A stretch of DNA of 64,000 bases from Cryptomeria japonica (taxonomy: Eukaryota > Streptophyta > Pinopsida > Cupressales > Cupressaceae). A program made the position numbers and the translations under genes. Positions 21,650 through 32,128 of the stretch are shown one piece after another. The notes beneath the pieces are model-generated. The model was not told where the DNA came from and searched no databases. It worked only from the letters and a program-made list of their open reading frames with translations. The stretch is from contig NC_081405.1 of assembly GCF_030272615.1 (NCBI RefSeq), forward strand, positions 572,908,252 through 572,972,251, given 5' to 3'. How positions within the stretch are numbered: position 1 is the stretch's first letter; each line of letters begins with the position of its first letter.

Positions 21650-22780
21650 GATATATCTTGAAATTCTTCCCTGGATGGATGCACCAATAGATGCATCTTA
21701 GTCAAAAGAAGGAGGGGCAATAACCTCTACCTTAAAATTGATATACTCCAAAGTATCTTTTGAGAGTGCCTTAGTGAACATGTCTACAAATTGATCCTTG
21801 GTAATTACATACTCCAATCTGACTTCCTTCTCTGCAACTTTCTCCCTTAAGGAAAGATGTCAGATGCAAATATGCTTAGTCCTTGAATACATCACTAGAT
21901 TATTTGAAATGTTTATAGCAATAGTACTATCATGCATGATAGGAATAGGTTCATATTAAATCACCTTAACATATTTTAATGTTCATTTCATACATATCAC
22001 CTAGGTGCAATAAGATTTTGTAGAAATGTATTCTACTTTTGTAGTGGATAAGGAAACAAAATCTTGCTTCTTAATGAACTACGAGACCAATCGACAACCC
22101 AAGAAAAAATCACTTCCACTATTACTTCTCTTAGCATTAGCACAACTAGCCCAATTAACATTAATATAAGCTATTAGAGAGAAATCATTGTTCCTTTTGT
22201 TCCATAGACCATATATGAATTTAATTTCAAGTATCTGAATATCCTTTCGACAACTTTATCATGGGATTTCTTAGGATGAGCTTGATATCTGAAAACCATA
22301 CATACAACATGCATAATATCTAGTCTAGAAGTAGTCAAGTACAACAATCTACAAAACATATACCTATAGTATGTTTGATTAAATTTTAGAGATTCATCAT
22401 CCTTGCCCAAGTGACAACTAGTAGCCATGGGGGTACTTGTTTAACATTCTCCATACCAAAAAAATTTAGCATCTCTTTAACATATTTTTCTTGAAAGATA
22501 AAAATTCCATCATCTGACTAAGCAACTTAAAGACCAAGAAATAAATACAACTCACCAATCATTTACATTTAAAATTCATTCTACATTTCTTTTGCAAATC
22601 TCTTGCAAACACCATCATCTCCTCAAAAAACAAATGTCACCAACATGTACAACTACTATCAACAATTTGTCATCCTCAATCTTGAAATAATTATTACTAT
22701 CTGCAATACCTTTCTTTAAGCCTTGTTGTTGTAGATATTTGTCAAATCTTGCAAACAAATTCTAAGGGCCTTGCTTGAAA
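21650..22780 (-). pseudogene. RT C-terminus and RNase H of Copia A
   Basis: Minus-strand frames read FKQGP (the RT end of KALYGFKQ) near 22,770 and LIVVVHVGDICF around 22,660, where relatives have YVDD, so the RT active site is damaged. They then read MATSCHLGKDDESLKFNQTY (22,428) and SRLDIMHVVCMVFRYQAHP, the usual connection to RNase H. Stops occur every few dozen codons. The identity is clear; the copy is dead. Confidence 0.75.
22776..22780. repeat. Target-site duplication of Gypsy B (left), TGAAA
   Basis: TGAAA here and at 62,913-62,917 flank element B. Removing B and one copy restores a continuous Copia RT coding segment. Confidence 0.9.
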
Positions 22781-23827
22781 TGATGGGGTTAACCTAGCTT
22801 ACTCACACTTCACCTAGTTGGTGTTGATCAATTCCACCAATCACTCCAGGAGTATCTTTGATCCAAGACCTCCAAGTCCTTTTCAATCTCTTCTAGTAAT
22901 TTCTCTTTTCCAATCCCTAGGTGTTTGCAACAAGTGTTTGACCAGGAACCCTAACATTTAAAAGTGCCTCCCATATGCTCAATCTTGCTAATTTGACAAC
23001 AACTTATCAATTTCACCCCCATACTATTGTGAGTCATTGCAGAGGTGTGGAGGTGACATTTTCCATGGAATGAATTCAATTTGGTCCATTTGTGGTTTTG
23101 CATTTACTATCTTTCATACCGATTTCACCAATTTGCCTAGAAATAGGGCTACAAGTAATGAGCCCCTATTAGGCCTCCAAAATTTGGTTTTCAAGGGTTT
23201 TGAGGGAATCAGTCCAAAAGACCTTGCAAAAAGCTTTTTTTTATTCAAACACTCACCCAACCATAATATATTTTGTTGGTTTTAGTCTTCTAACTTTCCG
23301 TACAATTCCCTAACCCAAAAATGAGGGTTTTGAAGGGTTTCTAGGCCTCTAACCGACAATGATTGATCAATTTAGTGATATGGGAATCTAAATGTCATGT
23401 CAAGGTTTCTCCTTGTAGTGGAAACTCTGTATGGACCTCATGAACCTCTCCAATTGATTTGGCTAAGGTTTTGAGTCCACCTCTACTTTATGCACTCAAT
23501 TTTCATCCTATCTTCTCTAGCCGGGTTGCTCCTAGACTCGCATAGAACAAGGTGGTAGCCATGTTAATATCCACTTATAGAACTCCTCCCTACATATTTA
23601 CACTATACAATTGGTTTCCTTCCATTTCCCAATAGCCTATGATGGTAGAGCGGAGGGATTTTATGGGGGAACCATTTTACAAGAATTTGCTATTTACAAG
23701 ACAAAACTGGTTGTTTGGAAACACAACAATGAAAATACAAACTCACACTAACTACAAATCATGAAATGAAACAAATAGTACTGGAACACACCAATGAACT
23801 ACAATCCAAAACTAGATCAATGGATTA
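22781..23827 (-). repeat. 3' LTR of Gypsy B, first part
   Basis: It aligns along its length with the other LTR at 61,281-62,313. It starts TGATGGGGTTAACCTAGC (the other copy has TCATGGGG) and follows the same path to ACTAGATCAATGGATTA, where element J begins. A stretch matching about 62,314-62,488 of the other LTR is missing. Confidence 0.85.
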
Positions 23828-24290
23828 TGTACGTTAGGAAATAGGAAATCATCACAAGACAAGATAAAAACTAATAATCAATCACAAATGCGTTCATTGC
23901 AATGAATCTATCCTAAGACACATTCAATAGAGACATGAAAACAAAGCATACAAAACTAAATATTATGCAAACCGGATGACGATTTGAATGCTCCTTCCAT
24001 GCGGCTCCATTGTTCTTCTTTCCTCTTCAAAGGGTTGTGGATCTCACCTACAAGTGCACATACATAATTGAAAGCAAGATTGACATTGATTATTGATCAA
24101 GAGTACTAGAAGTATAAATTCGATAGCCTGATTACCAATTATTAATTATTAACCAAGATTGAAGAAATTCATCCAATTTATAGAAGAATTGGAGAGATGA
24201 CAAGATTAGCATGATAGTGATTCGAATGGAAATTCAAATCAAGAATAGCAAAATTATGACATGTCTATGACAAATTGCTATGCAAGGGTT

Positions 24291-24360
24291 TATGACAATT
24301 TATGACAAATTCTATGTCAAGAATTTATGACAATTTATGACAAATTTCTATGTCAAGAAT
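24291..24360. repeat. Short tandem duplication of TATGACAATT blocks
   Basis: Two copies of a unit of about 34 bp, containing TATGACAATTTATGACAAAT and CTATGTCAAGAAT, lie head to tail inside the J LTR. Further partial copies lie on either side. Confidence 0.75.
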
Positions 24361-24719
24361 TGACAAATTATGACAATTTTCTATGTCATTTCCATGAATT
24401 TAGGAGAGAAATAGGAGGAAATTGAAATTAGGAATTAGAAAATTAGGAAATTGATGGAATTAGGAAAATTAGGAATTAATAAATGATGAAATTAGGAATT
24501 AGGTAAATTAATTAATAATCTTTCATTTATTAATTAATTCACAAGGAGGAATAATTAGCCAATTAAATGAACATTTAATTGTAATGAGAAGACTTAGGAT
24601 AAATAAACAATTTATTAATCCTAAGGGAAGAAATGACACACACAAGGTTAAATGATTAAATCACGAAACCCTAGAAGATGAATTAGGTCTTGATGAAAGA
24701 TAATTGACTCGATTATGAT

Positions 24720-25100
24720 TTGATTTTGGATTGATAAATGACCAATGTGATAAATGATTTAATTGAGAAAATGCGCCAATTGACGAGGAACAATGACAAA
24801 TTGATCTAAATTGACATAATTGAGAAGGACGATGATCGATGACAAATCGATCGCAAAATGACAAGATCGAACAAGATGACAAGAGTTGATGATAAATTGA
24901 TCCAAAATGACAAGATTGAAAATGACCACGATCAATGACGAATTGATCACAAAATGACAAGATCAAACATGACAACGACCGATGACAAATCGATCGTTAA
25001 ACGACAAGATTGAAGGATTGATGATAAATCGATCGCCAGATGACAAGATTGATAAGAGGACAACGATCGATGACAAATTGATCGCAAGATTGACAGGAGG
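24720..25100. repeat. Degenerate tandem repeats rich in GATCGATGACAAAT
   Basis: A core like GATGACAAATCGATCGC plus AAAATGACAAG recurs at about 24,837, 24,891, 24,935, 24,982, 25,020 and 25,070, with irregular spacing of about 40-55 bp. The core contains overlapping GATC/ATCGAT palindromes. It lies inside the J LTR. The minus-strand ORFs at 24,661-24,975 come from this repeat. Confidence 0.75.
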
Positions 25101-25923
25101 ACAAAACCCTAATTAGGATTGACGATGTCCAAAATGATGACAAATAAGCACGCACATTGATGCAATAGGATAAGATCGATTAAAATCATGACTGGATAGT
25201 GTTGTCGACAAGACCAAATTCGAGAGCGAGATAAATGAAGAATGTAGAAGAAAGACTCGATGTTCGTAAATGATAAAAACCAAGTACGAATCATAGGAGA
25301 AATGTTAATGCGACACAAAAACCTAAAATGAGGCAATGCGCAAATGTTAAAGTATGATCCCGCAAGCGTTGACCATTTTTAGGTGTCTACATTTTGCCCC
25401 TCTTTGAGACAATGCGATTTTAAGCGTTGTTTCAAAGAACTTAATGAAAATGCCCCAGACAATGACAATGACATATGCATGCCCCCTCGAGGAATTGGCC
25501 GAAAATGCGCAGAAAAGAGGCCAATTAGTCGATAAGAATGATAGGATCGAACGGACTGACAATCGGATACCAGATGCATGAAGGACAAGCAATTGAAGAT
25601 GCAAAAGATCGCGACCAACATAAGATGGAGAGGGTGCACTTCCATCTATGCACTGACAAAGATCTATAAATGAGGCCAAGAGAGGGAAAATTGCTCATTT
25701 GCACTAGACAAGGAAGAGAATTTGTTGCTCTGGACAAGGACACTTGCAGATAGATGGCAAACATTCCAATGGCGGATCACCTCGGGGAACATGTACGCAC
25801 ATTTAGACGATCAGATGATGTAGGAGCAGTGGTATGGATCTTAAATACCCTTGTTTTCAATTTCATGAATTTTGATTGCTTGCGGGACATTGCGGGGCCC
25901 ACAGGGGATGCAGAAAAGGACTT

Positions 25924-26040
25924 CTGCGCTTGTGTAGGGTGAATCCTGTGCTTGTGTAGGGTCTTCTGTGCTTGTGTAGGGAGACATAGGCACAGGCTAC
26001 CTGACATAGGCGCAGGTTCTTGGACACAGGCGCAAGTGTG
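25924..26040. repeat. Two adjacent short tandem arrays of about 21-22 bp
   Basis: CTGCGCTTGTGTAGGG at 25,924 recurs as CTGTGCTTGTGTAGGG at 25,946 and 25,966. It is followed by three diverged units of the type GACATAGGCGCAGG at about 25,982, 26,003 and 26,025. Confidence 0.8.
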
Positions 26041-26268
26041 CCTTGGAAACCCTAATTTTGGTGAAAACGGCATGCAAATGCTCCGGAAAGGGGGGACAAG
26101 GATAGGATAGGTCAAATGAGATGAAAAAAACCTTGATTAGACATGAAAATGAAGAAATGCAACTCATAGGAGAAAACCCTAAAACTGACAAAATTTGCCC
26201 CAATTGTGATGCAGAGTCGACAGTATCCGTTGATCACACGGGAGAACCGTCCAGATTGCTTTATGCTA

Positions 26269-27258
26269 TGACATAGACTCAGGAGCACAGAGAGAGATAC
26301 CTTAGCAAGAATTGGGATATACTATGTCACATTCATGCCCAAGATTAGGGCAAACATAGGACTACTTACCGCATTGGTAGAGCGATGGCATTCAGAGACG
26401 TCCTCCTTCCATCTGGCGACTGGAGAGGCGATGGTGACATTGGAGGATGTATGGCGTATCCTCCGCATTCTGATTCATGGAGAGATGATAGAGTATGACC
26501 CAGTGATAGGGAGAGACGCATTGTGCAGATTGTTTGAGTGCGACACAGATGATCTGGATATTGCCGAGAGGGAGATTGGCTGGGAGACTATGGCATCGGA
26601 GTATGATCGATGATATGTGGTGATAGCCGTGGTGATAGCATGTCTACTAGCAGGAGATAGACAAGGACATGGATTCCCTATTGGATGGGGAAGAGTGCTA
26701 GAGCAGATGGTGACAGAGGGGACAATGTACACATGGGGACCATGTGTACTGGCTATGCTCTATTTTCAACTGCATCAGATAGCATATCAGGGAGTGCAGA
26801 CATTGAGCTGTGGAGTCACATTGCTACAGGTATGGACATCTGAGCACATAGCCATATGTCGACCGATTACAGATAGACAGGTAGTACCACATCGACCATA
26901 TGTGTATTGCTATGGAGGAGCACTGAGACAGGGTCCTTTTGGATACATATTGTACTGGCAACACGAGCTAGACAAATTGAGAGAGTTCATATGGAGGCCA
27001 TATCGTGATTGTCGGGGATGGTCAGATGACAGTGAGGAGTTACCATATTGTAGACAAGAGAGGTACTTGATTGGGCGGCCAGTGAATTGCCAGAGAGTGA
27101 TTGAGTTGTACCTACCAGAGAGAGTCAGACAACAGTTTGGAGAGAGGCAGGATGTACCTAGGAGGACTGTACACTTTGCCCAATCACACAGAGAGACGAG
27201 TCAGTGGGGGAGTATGATTCAGCCACACACAGAGAGACGAGTCAGTGGGGGAGTATGA
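26269..27258 (+). pseudogene. Plant mobile domain (PMD/MAIN-like) frame, broken by one internal stop
   Basis: From about 26,272 one plus-strand frame reads LRSTERDTLARIGIYYVTFM, then ALVERWHSETSSFHLATGEA and MVTLEDVWRILRILIHGEMI. This is the hallmark start of the plant mobile domain: L-x-x-x-G-(L/I)-Y ... L-(V/I)-x-x-W-x-x-E-T-x-(T/S)-F-H-L...GE...T-L-x-D-V. A TGA at 26,611-26,613 interrupts it; the same frame continues at 26,617-27,258 (ACLLAGDRQGHGFPIGWGRV, later GALRQGPFGYILYWQHELDK). Downstream it runs into a tandem repeat. PMD proteins occur both as host genes (MAIN family) and as passengers in Mutator-like and Gypsy elements. Here its position next to a 3' LTR on the opposite strand suggests a passenger. 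Confidence 0.8.
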
Positions 27259-27282
27259 TTTAGCCACACACAGAGAGACGAG
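27181..27282. repeat. 41-bp tandem repeat, about 2.5 copies
   Basis: ACAGAGAGACGAG recurs at 27,188, 27,229 and 27,270, exactly 41 bp apart, with GGGGGAGTATGATT between. It overlaps the end of the plant mobile domain frame and stops at the junction with Copia LTR sequence. Confidence 0.9.
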
Positions 27283-27357
27283 TGCTGCTGGATCTCCAAA
27301 GTGCTAGTGTTTTAGTAGGTGTTGACATCAATGACAAAACCATACCAAAATACCAAC
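27283..27357 (-). repeat. 75-bp Copia LTR stub (family D)
   Basis: From TGGATCTCCAAAGTGC to CCAAAATACCAACA this equals the LTR start of Copia D (compare 38,508-38,580) with hardly a difference. It is joined on the left to J sequence and on the right to the B LTR. The rest of that Copia element is gone, so an insertion here was later mostly deleted. Confidence 0.85.
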
Positions 27358-27787
27358 AACCCTAACTCCACCGCTAAGCTCTTTAGGACCAAAGTTGTCA
27401 TGACCACTTTTAAAAGTTGTCATGACAACTTTTACAACTTTACACATTTTGTCTTTTCAACCTAAGCAAACTTTTACAAGTCATTACTCATGACTTTTTA
27501 AGAATTCCTAAGGCTATTCTAAACCTCTCTAATGCTCACACCAAGTTATGCCTTTTTTGAACATCAAGAAGGCCATTTACCTACTCAAACTACCACCTAC
27601 TCACAAAGTGCAAACCTAGGAAGAAAACTAACTCAACTAGGCCTACACTTGACTCAAAAAAAGCATTACACACACACATACCTTGGACCCTCCTGGAGTC
27701 CTTATTAGGAACCTGACTTGGCTAAGCTCAGTACAAGCCAAAATTGTGAAAGGACTATGAGCCTAAGTCCTAGGTGCTCCTACACCA
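27358..27787 (-). repeat. 3' LTR of Gypsy B, second part
   Basis: It matches about 62,489-62,912 of the other LTR (ACCCTAACTCCACC through CTCCTACACCA). Directly to the right is TTCCCCCAAACAAAAG, which on the minus strand is the polypurine tract CTTTTGTTTGGGGGAA. Confidence 0.88.
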
Positions 27788-27829
27788 TTCCCCCAAACAA
27801 AAGAAAACTAAGTCACCTCTTTGGGCATC

Positions 27830-28452
27830 AGATTTTGATCAATGCCTAACTTCTTAAACTCTATCTCAAGCAGCCATGTAGCCTCAACTTCATCCATACC
27901 CTACCACTTAATTAGGTTCTCACAATAAATTTGATGCCTTGTCGTCTTAGCGATCCTTGAATTCAATATCTTTTCAGCCTTTGGACTTGGTTTTTCTAGT
28001 ATTTGAAGGTTATTTACATCATCTAATACCTTTGAGTGACTACAATCTGAACCTTGAATTGGTCCTTTGTAAGAAACTAAGTTTGCTATGTTGAAAACCG
28101 GTGACAGTCCTATTTCAATAGGTAGGTCCACCTTGTATGCATTTTCTCTATACTTGGCTAGGATGGCACATGGACCCAACCTTCTCATCTGCAACTTATT
28201 AGGTACTCCTTGCTGTAGCCTTGCTTTGTTTAGGTGCACCATGACAAGATCTCCTACTTGGAATTGTAGGTTCTTCCTTCTCTCATCAACCTTTTGCTTG
28301 ATTTTACTTGCGTTCTCCATCAATGCTTGCTTAACTAATTCATGTACCTCTTTCATGGACTGAGAAAAATATTCAACATATCCACTCCTTTTTGTTTCAT
28401 TTCCTAAATCCCTCAAATCCAATATACCCCTTGGGTGAAGACCATAGACCAC
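27830..28452 (-). pseudogene. Integrase C-terminus and chromodomain of Gypsy B
   Basis: The 183-codon block has the GPY/F-like integrase tail (QFQVGDLVMVHLNKARLQQG, LQMRRLGPCAILAKYRENAY). It then reads ILNSRIAKTTRHQIYCENLI with K-W, a TAG stop at about 27,901, and, in the same frame, GMDEVEATWLLEIEFKKLG. The last two parts form a chromodomain: a beta-strand with (Y/I)-(Y/K)...(Y/L)-L-(I/V)-K-W-x-G-x-x-x-x-E-A-T-W. Such domains direct chromovirus integration to heterochromatin. Confidence 0.8.
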
Positions 28453-28585
28453 CTCAAAAGGACTCTTGTTTGTGGTTTTATTTATTGTGTCATTGTAAGC
28501 ATATTAACACTTGATCCCATGTCTGATGATACTCCTTTGTAAGGCATCTCAATAAGTTTCCTAAGCTCCTATTAACCACTTCGGT

Positions 28586-29002
28586 CTACCCATCTGTTTG
28601 TGGATGGTAGGCTGATCCAAAACATAGATTGGTGCCAAGATTTTGCCAAAGTGTCTTCCAAGAATGACTCATGAACTTTGAGTCCCTATTTGAAACATTG
28701 CTCATGGGTAAGCCATGTATCCTTATCACTTCCTTGAAGAACAAATGAGATATATGGCATGCATCATGAGTGGTCTTGCATGGTACAAAGTGGGCCATCT
28801 TACTAAACCTGTCCACTATGACATAAATGCTGTCAAATCTGTGCTCTATCCTTGGTAAACCTACTACAAAGTCCATACTAATGCACTCCCAAGGTCTATT
28901 TGGTATTGGAAGAGGTTGGTATAAACCGACACTTGAAGAAGTGCCCTTGGCCTTTTGACAAACAATACAAGTCTCCACATACTTTTTCACATCTTGATTC
29001 AT
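28586..29002 (-). pseudogene. Integrase core of Gypsy B, catalytic Asp changed
   Basis: The Zn-binding end (ETCIVCQKAKGTSS) is followed by the RNase-H-like core. The first Asp is in ISMDFVVGLP. The second is lost: VSNRDSKF where the family has V-S-D-R-D-x-K/R-F. The Glu sits after a stop, in the run DG-stop-TE at 28,586-28,588, where the family has D-G-Q-T-E (CAG to TAG). Confidence 0.88.
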
Positions 29003-29023
29003 CCTAGGCCAATAATAATACCT

Positions 29024-29533
29024 TTAAACTAACTCTTGAGTCTTGTTGAATCCAAAATAACCACTAAGACTGCTATTATGCTTCTCTTGTATGGTATTTT
29101 CTCTCATTGACCCTCTAGGCACATAAAGTTGTCCTCCTCTAAACAATAATCCATCTTGCAAGGTAAAATCATAATACTCACTATGAAAATGATTTTTATA
29201 ATCTTTGCATACCTTGTAGGCATTTGAGAATTCTTCATCATCTGGGTATAGGTCTCTAAAACTGCCAACACCTATGCTCCTTAACTGAATTTCTTGGACT
29301 GTCAAAAGTCTTCTGCTAAATGCATCAGCAACCTGGTTTAATTGACCCTTTTTGTGCTTGATTATGAATGTGTAGGTTTGCATATGCTCTACCCACTTCA
29401 TGTGTGTGTGTCTGAGTTTGTCTTGTGAGTTTAGAAAGATTAAAGCTTGATTGTTTGTGTAGACTACAAATTCCTTAGGAAGGAGATAGTGTCTCCACTT
29501 CCTCAAAGCCTGCACTAAAGCATACAATTCCAA
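29024..29533 (-). pseudogene. RNase H and integrase N-terminal linker of Gypsy B
   Basis: The open frame begins MELYALVQALRKWRHYLLPK and has FVVYTNNQALIFLNSQDKLR, where the family has F-x-V-x-T-D-N/H-x-(A/S)-L; here that Asp is Asn. It ends in the H2C2 leader of integrase (KHNSSLSGYFGFNKTQELV). Confidence 0.85.
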
Positions 29534-29596
29534 GTCATATGAGGAGTATTTCCTCTTTGCATCACTTAGCTTCTCACTATGGAAAACTACTGGTCT

Positions 29597-30308
29597 TTAT
29601 TCTTGACTTAGGACAACACCTACTGCAATATTGCTTGCATCACATTCCATTGTGAAGAGTCTCTCAAAACTAGGCAACACTAACACCAATTGAGTAGCTA
29701 TCTTTTCCTTCAAGGTTTCAAAACCTCTATTTTCTTGTTCATTCCACTGAAACTTTGCCTTCATTCCACCTCTAATAGTATCCAACATTGGTGCACATAT
29801 AGCATTGAACTGCCTAATGAACTTCATGTAATACTGAGCTAGTCCATGGAAAGTTCTCACCTTTGTTGCTGACTTAGGAGTAGGCCAAGTTACTATGGCT
29901 TCAACCTTTCTAGGATCCATCTTGAGGTTTCCTTGAGACAACACAAACCCAAGGTGAACCAACTCCTGCTTAACAAATTCACACTTTTCCAAGTTCATGG
30001 TTAGCTTCTCTTCATACAATCTTTGTAGCACAATTTGCAAATGATTAACATGATCTGCCCTATCCTTACTAAAAATGAGAATATCATCTAAGTATACCAC
30101 CACAAATTTACCTATGAAGTCCTTCATCACCTCATTAATGAGCCTCCTGAAGGTGCTTGGAGCATTAGATAAGCCAAATGGAATTACAAGCCATTCATAA
30201 AGACCCTCTGTTGTCTTGAATGTTGTTTTCCATTCATTACCCTCCTTAATCCTAATTTGGCGGTATCCACTTTTAAGGTCAATCTTGGTAAAGTATTTGC
30301 CTTCCCCT
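29597..30308 (-). pseudogene. Reverse transcriptase of Gypsy B, C-terminal part
   Basis: From the break at 30,308 the minus strand reads [20 protein letters not shown], then [20 protein letters not shown], then [20 protein letters not shown] with the YLDD active site intact. The connection to RNase H follows ([20 protein letters not shown]). The N-terminal part of the same domain lies at 59,114-59,331; Copia D sits between. Confidence 0.9.
30304..30308. repeat. Target-site duplication of Copia D (left), CCCCT
   Basis: CCCCT here and at 59,109-59,113 flank Copia D. Removal of D and one copy restores the Gypsy B RT. Confidence 0.92.
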
Positions 30309-30464
30309 TGTTAGGTCCTGGAGACAACTGAGAGGGGGGGTGAATTAGTTGTCTAATAAATTCAAACCAAAAACAACTTAATGCTTAATACTGGTAAACT
30401 AGTTAAGTATGCCGATAGACAGTTTTAACAGTTAATTGCTATACCAGTAAGTATTAGTGTATGA
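30309..30464 (-). repeat. 3' LTR of Copia D, first part
   Basis: It starts TGTTAGGTCCTGGAGAC, matches 43,166-43,325 closely and stops at AGTGTATGA, where Copia E begins. It contains the G-tract GAGAGGGGGGGTGAAT near 30,331. Confidence 0.9.
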
Positions 30465-31944
30465 TGATAACTCAATGATGAAAGAATAGTACCAAACTGG
30501 TACTGAGAGGGGGGGGGGTGAATCAGTACAGAAAAAAACACAATCTTAGACCAATTTGTCAACAAACATTGTGCATTGACAGACAAAAAGTAGCACGGGT
30601 CCTAAAATAGAGTACAACCAGCAAAAGCCCTGAATAACCAAGACAAGCATGAACCGGTTAATACCTATCTTATCATACACTCTAACACTTCATTTCCATT
30701 TCACCCTAATACATGAACAAATAATCTACCATCAAAGATATACATATGAGCAACTAGATCAACAAGATTCACCGCTTGACAGAAAACAACAAAGCATCAC
30801 ATGAACAAGACATCACACATGACACACATAATTTTCATGTGGAAACCCAATAGGGAAAAAATATGGTGGGGATGAATACCCACAAGCTTGTTTTTGAACT
30901 CTTTAGAAGTCCGCTCTATTAGGAGCATTGTCTAGTTAAAGACTGATACAATAGGTTCTATTAGGAACCGATCCTATTAGGGATCACCCGGTTAAGGGAT
31001 GGCAAGAACACCCGGTTAAGGGTTAAACCCTGTTAAAGGTTACCTTGTAAGAGGATTTCAAGAACTCAATTGTTTTGAGTCACCCTGTTAAAGGATTTGC
31101 AGCAAGCCAGTTAAAGCTACCCTATTAAGGGATTTTCCAACTGTTGAGGTGGTTAGAGATCAATAGGTATTACAATGATCTGGTAACAACACTCAATGCC
31201 AATGTAGATTTGCTTGAGCTTATCTTCACCTTCTGCACTTACACTCTGTAGGTATCATTCCTCTCCTTTTGGTCTGGCAAGAATCACGTATCCCTCTATT
31301 TGGATACACACACACAACTTTGGCCAACAACCTTAGAAAGAATCACAACATCGACCTTATAGGAAAACAAATAGGTCGGTAGCATAAACCCTAAACCCTA
31401 AAACTTTTTATGTTAAGGAATTCAAACGGTTCAATCCCGACCATCGAGTACACTGCATTAAATGCAACAGTCTTGATCCAATCTCCATCATCCATTTTCC
31501 ACCTATTTCATAGCGGCTGATAACCCATCATACGTTATCACCGTTTACAAAATTTGCACATTCTCAAGGTAGATAGGAACAATCTCCTTCATGCAAGATC
31601 CTTCACGCGCACAAGGCTTATGTGGCAACATGATCTATCTTTGTTACCATGTTAACTCATCACACAAAGTCACCAGTTGAGCCACACAGGCTTGAAGCAC
31701 TTCAACTGAAAACCTTGAAGTTGAGACTAGCAACCGGTAGTCATACATCGCTTCCATGTGTCAGTTCCCATAACCATATGCCGGTTCAACTTGAACAAAC
31801 ACACCACTTCACTTTGGCACAAATGCTGGTTCACAGTGTTATACCGGTTCTCACATATGCCGGTTCTCACCTCTTCAGCATATTGACATCAATGACAACA
31901 TACAATGTCATTATGTCCTCATACCGGTTCACATAATGCCAACA
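30465..31944 (-). repeat. 3' LTR of Copia E
   Basis: It runs from TGATAACTCAATGATG to CATAATGCCAACA, 1,480 bp. It has about 66 bp near the left end (around 30,528-30,593) that the other LTR lacks. AGTACCAAACTGGTACT at 30,488-30,504 forms a 6-bp stem next to the G-tract. Confidence 0.92.
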
Positions 31945-31967
31945 ATCTCCCCCTTTGGCATTGATGG
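31945..31967 (-). other. Polypurine tract of Copia E
   Basis: On the minus strand, GCCAAAGGGGGAGAT directly precedes the LTR start TGTTGGCATTATG. The same tract precedes the Copia D 3' LTR at 38,581. Confidence 0.88.
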
Positions 31968-32128
31968 CAATATACAAAGATATCTCTCCGCTTCACATCT
32001 TCTCCCCCAATTTTTGCAGATATCTTCTTTACTTCTCATCTTCTCCCCCTTTGACAACAATGCCAAAGTGGAGGCACAAGCTTCCCTGGTCCATTATGCA
32101 ATACCTAACTGATGTGGAGCATATACCT

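Larger units (their letters stand above)
19455..22780 (-). mobile_element. Copia element A, 3' half (outermost host of the nested stack)
   Basis: On the minus strand this contains the end of RT, RNase H and the 3' LTR. The other half of the same element resumes at 62,918, because Gypsy B interrupts the RT. Both sides of the break join in the conserved Copia segment K-A-L-Y-G-F-K-Q. The left LTR edge (about 19,455) is tentative. Confidence 0.7.
23828..25391 (-). repeat. LTR of element J (3' LTR, minus orientation)
   Basis: The left edge TGTACGTTAGG is where alignment with the B LTR stops. The right edge TAGGTGTCTACA is followed by TTTTGCCCCTCTTTGAG, a polypurine tract when read on the minus strand, so this is the 3' LTR of a minus-strand element. 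The 1,564 bp include two repeat-rich zones listed separately. No second LTR of J is present, so J is truncated at its 5' side. Confidence 0.65.
25392..27282 (-). mobile_element. Element J internal remnant with antisense plant mobile domain frame
   Basis: Sequence between the J 3' LTR and the junction with a Copia LTR stub. It holds short tandem repeats (25,924-26,040), a broken plant mobile domain frame on the plus strand (antisense to J) and a 41-bp repeat. No pol domain is visible, either because this is only the 3' end of J or because J never had one. Confidence 0.55.

Noticed and set aside
24661-24975. 104-codon minus-strand frame
   Set aside because: It is the translation of the degenerate GATGACAAAT repeats.
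25347-26203. Several minus-strand frames of 62-112 codons
   Set aside because: They overlap in all frames, cross the LTR edge of J and contain no recognisable domain.
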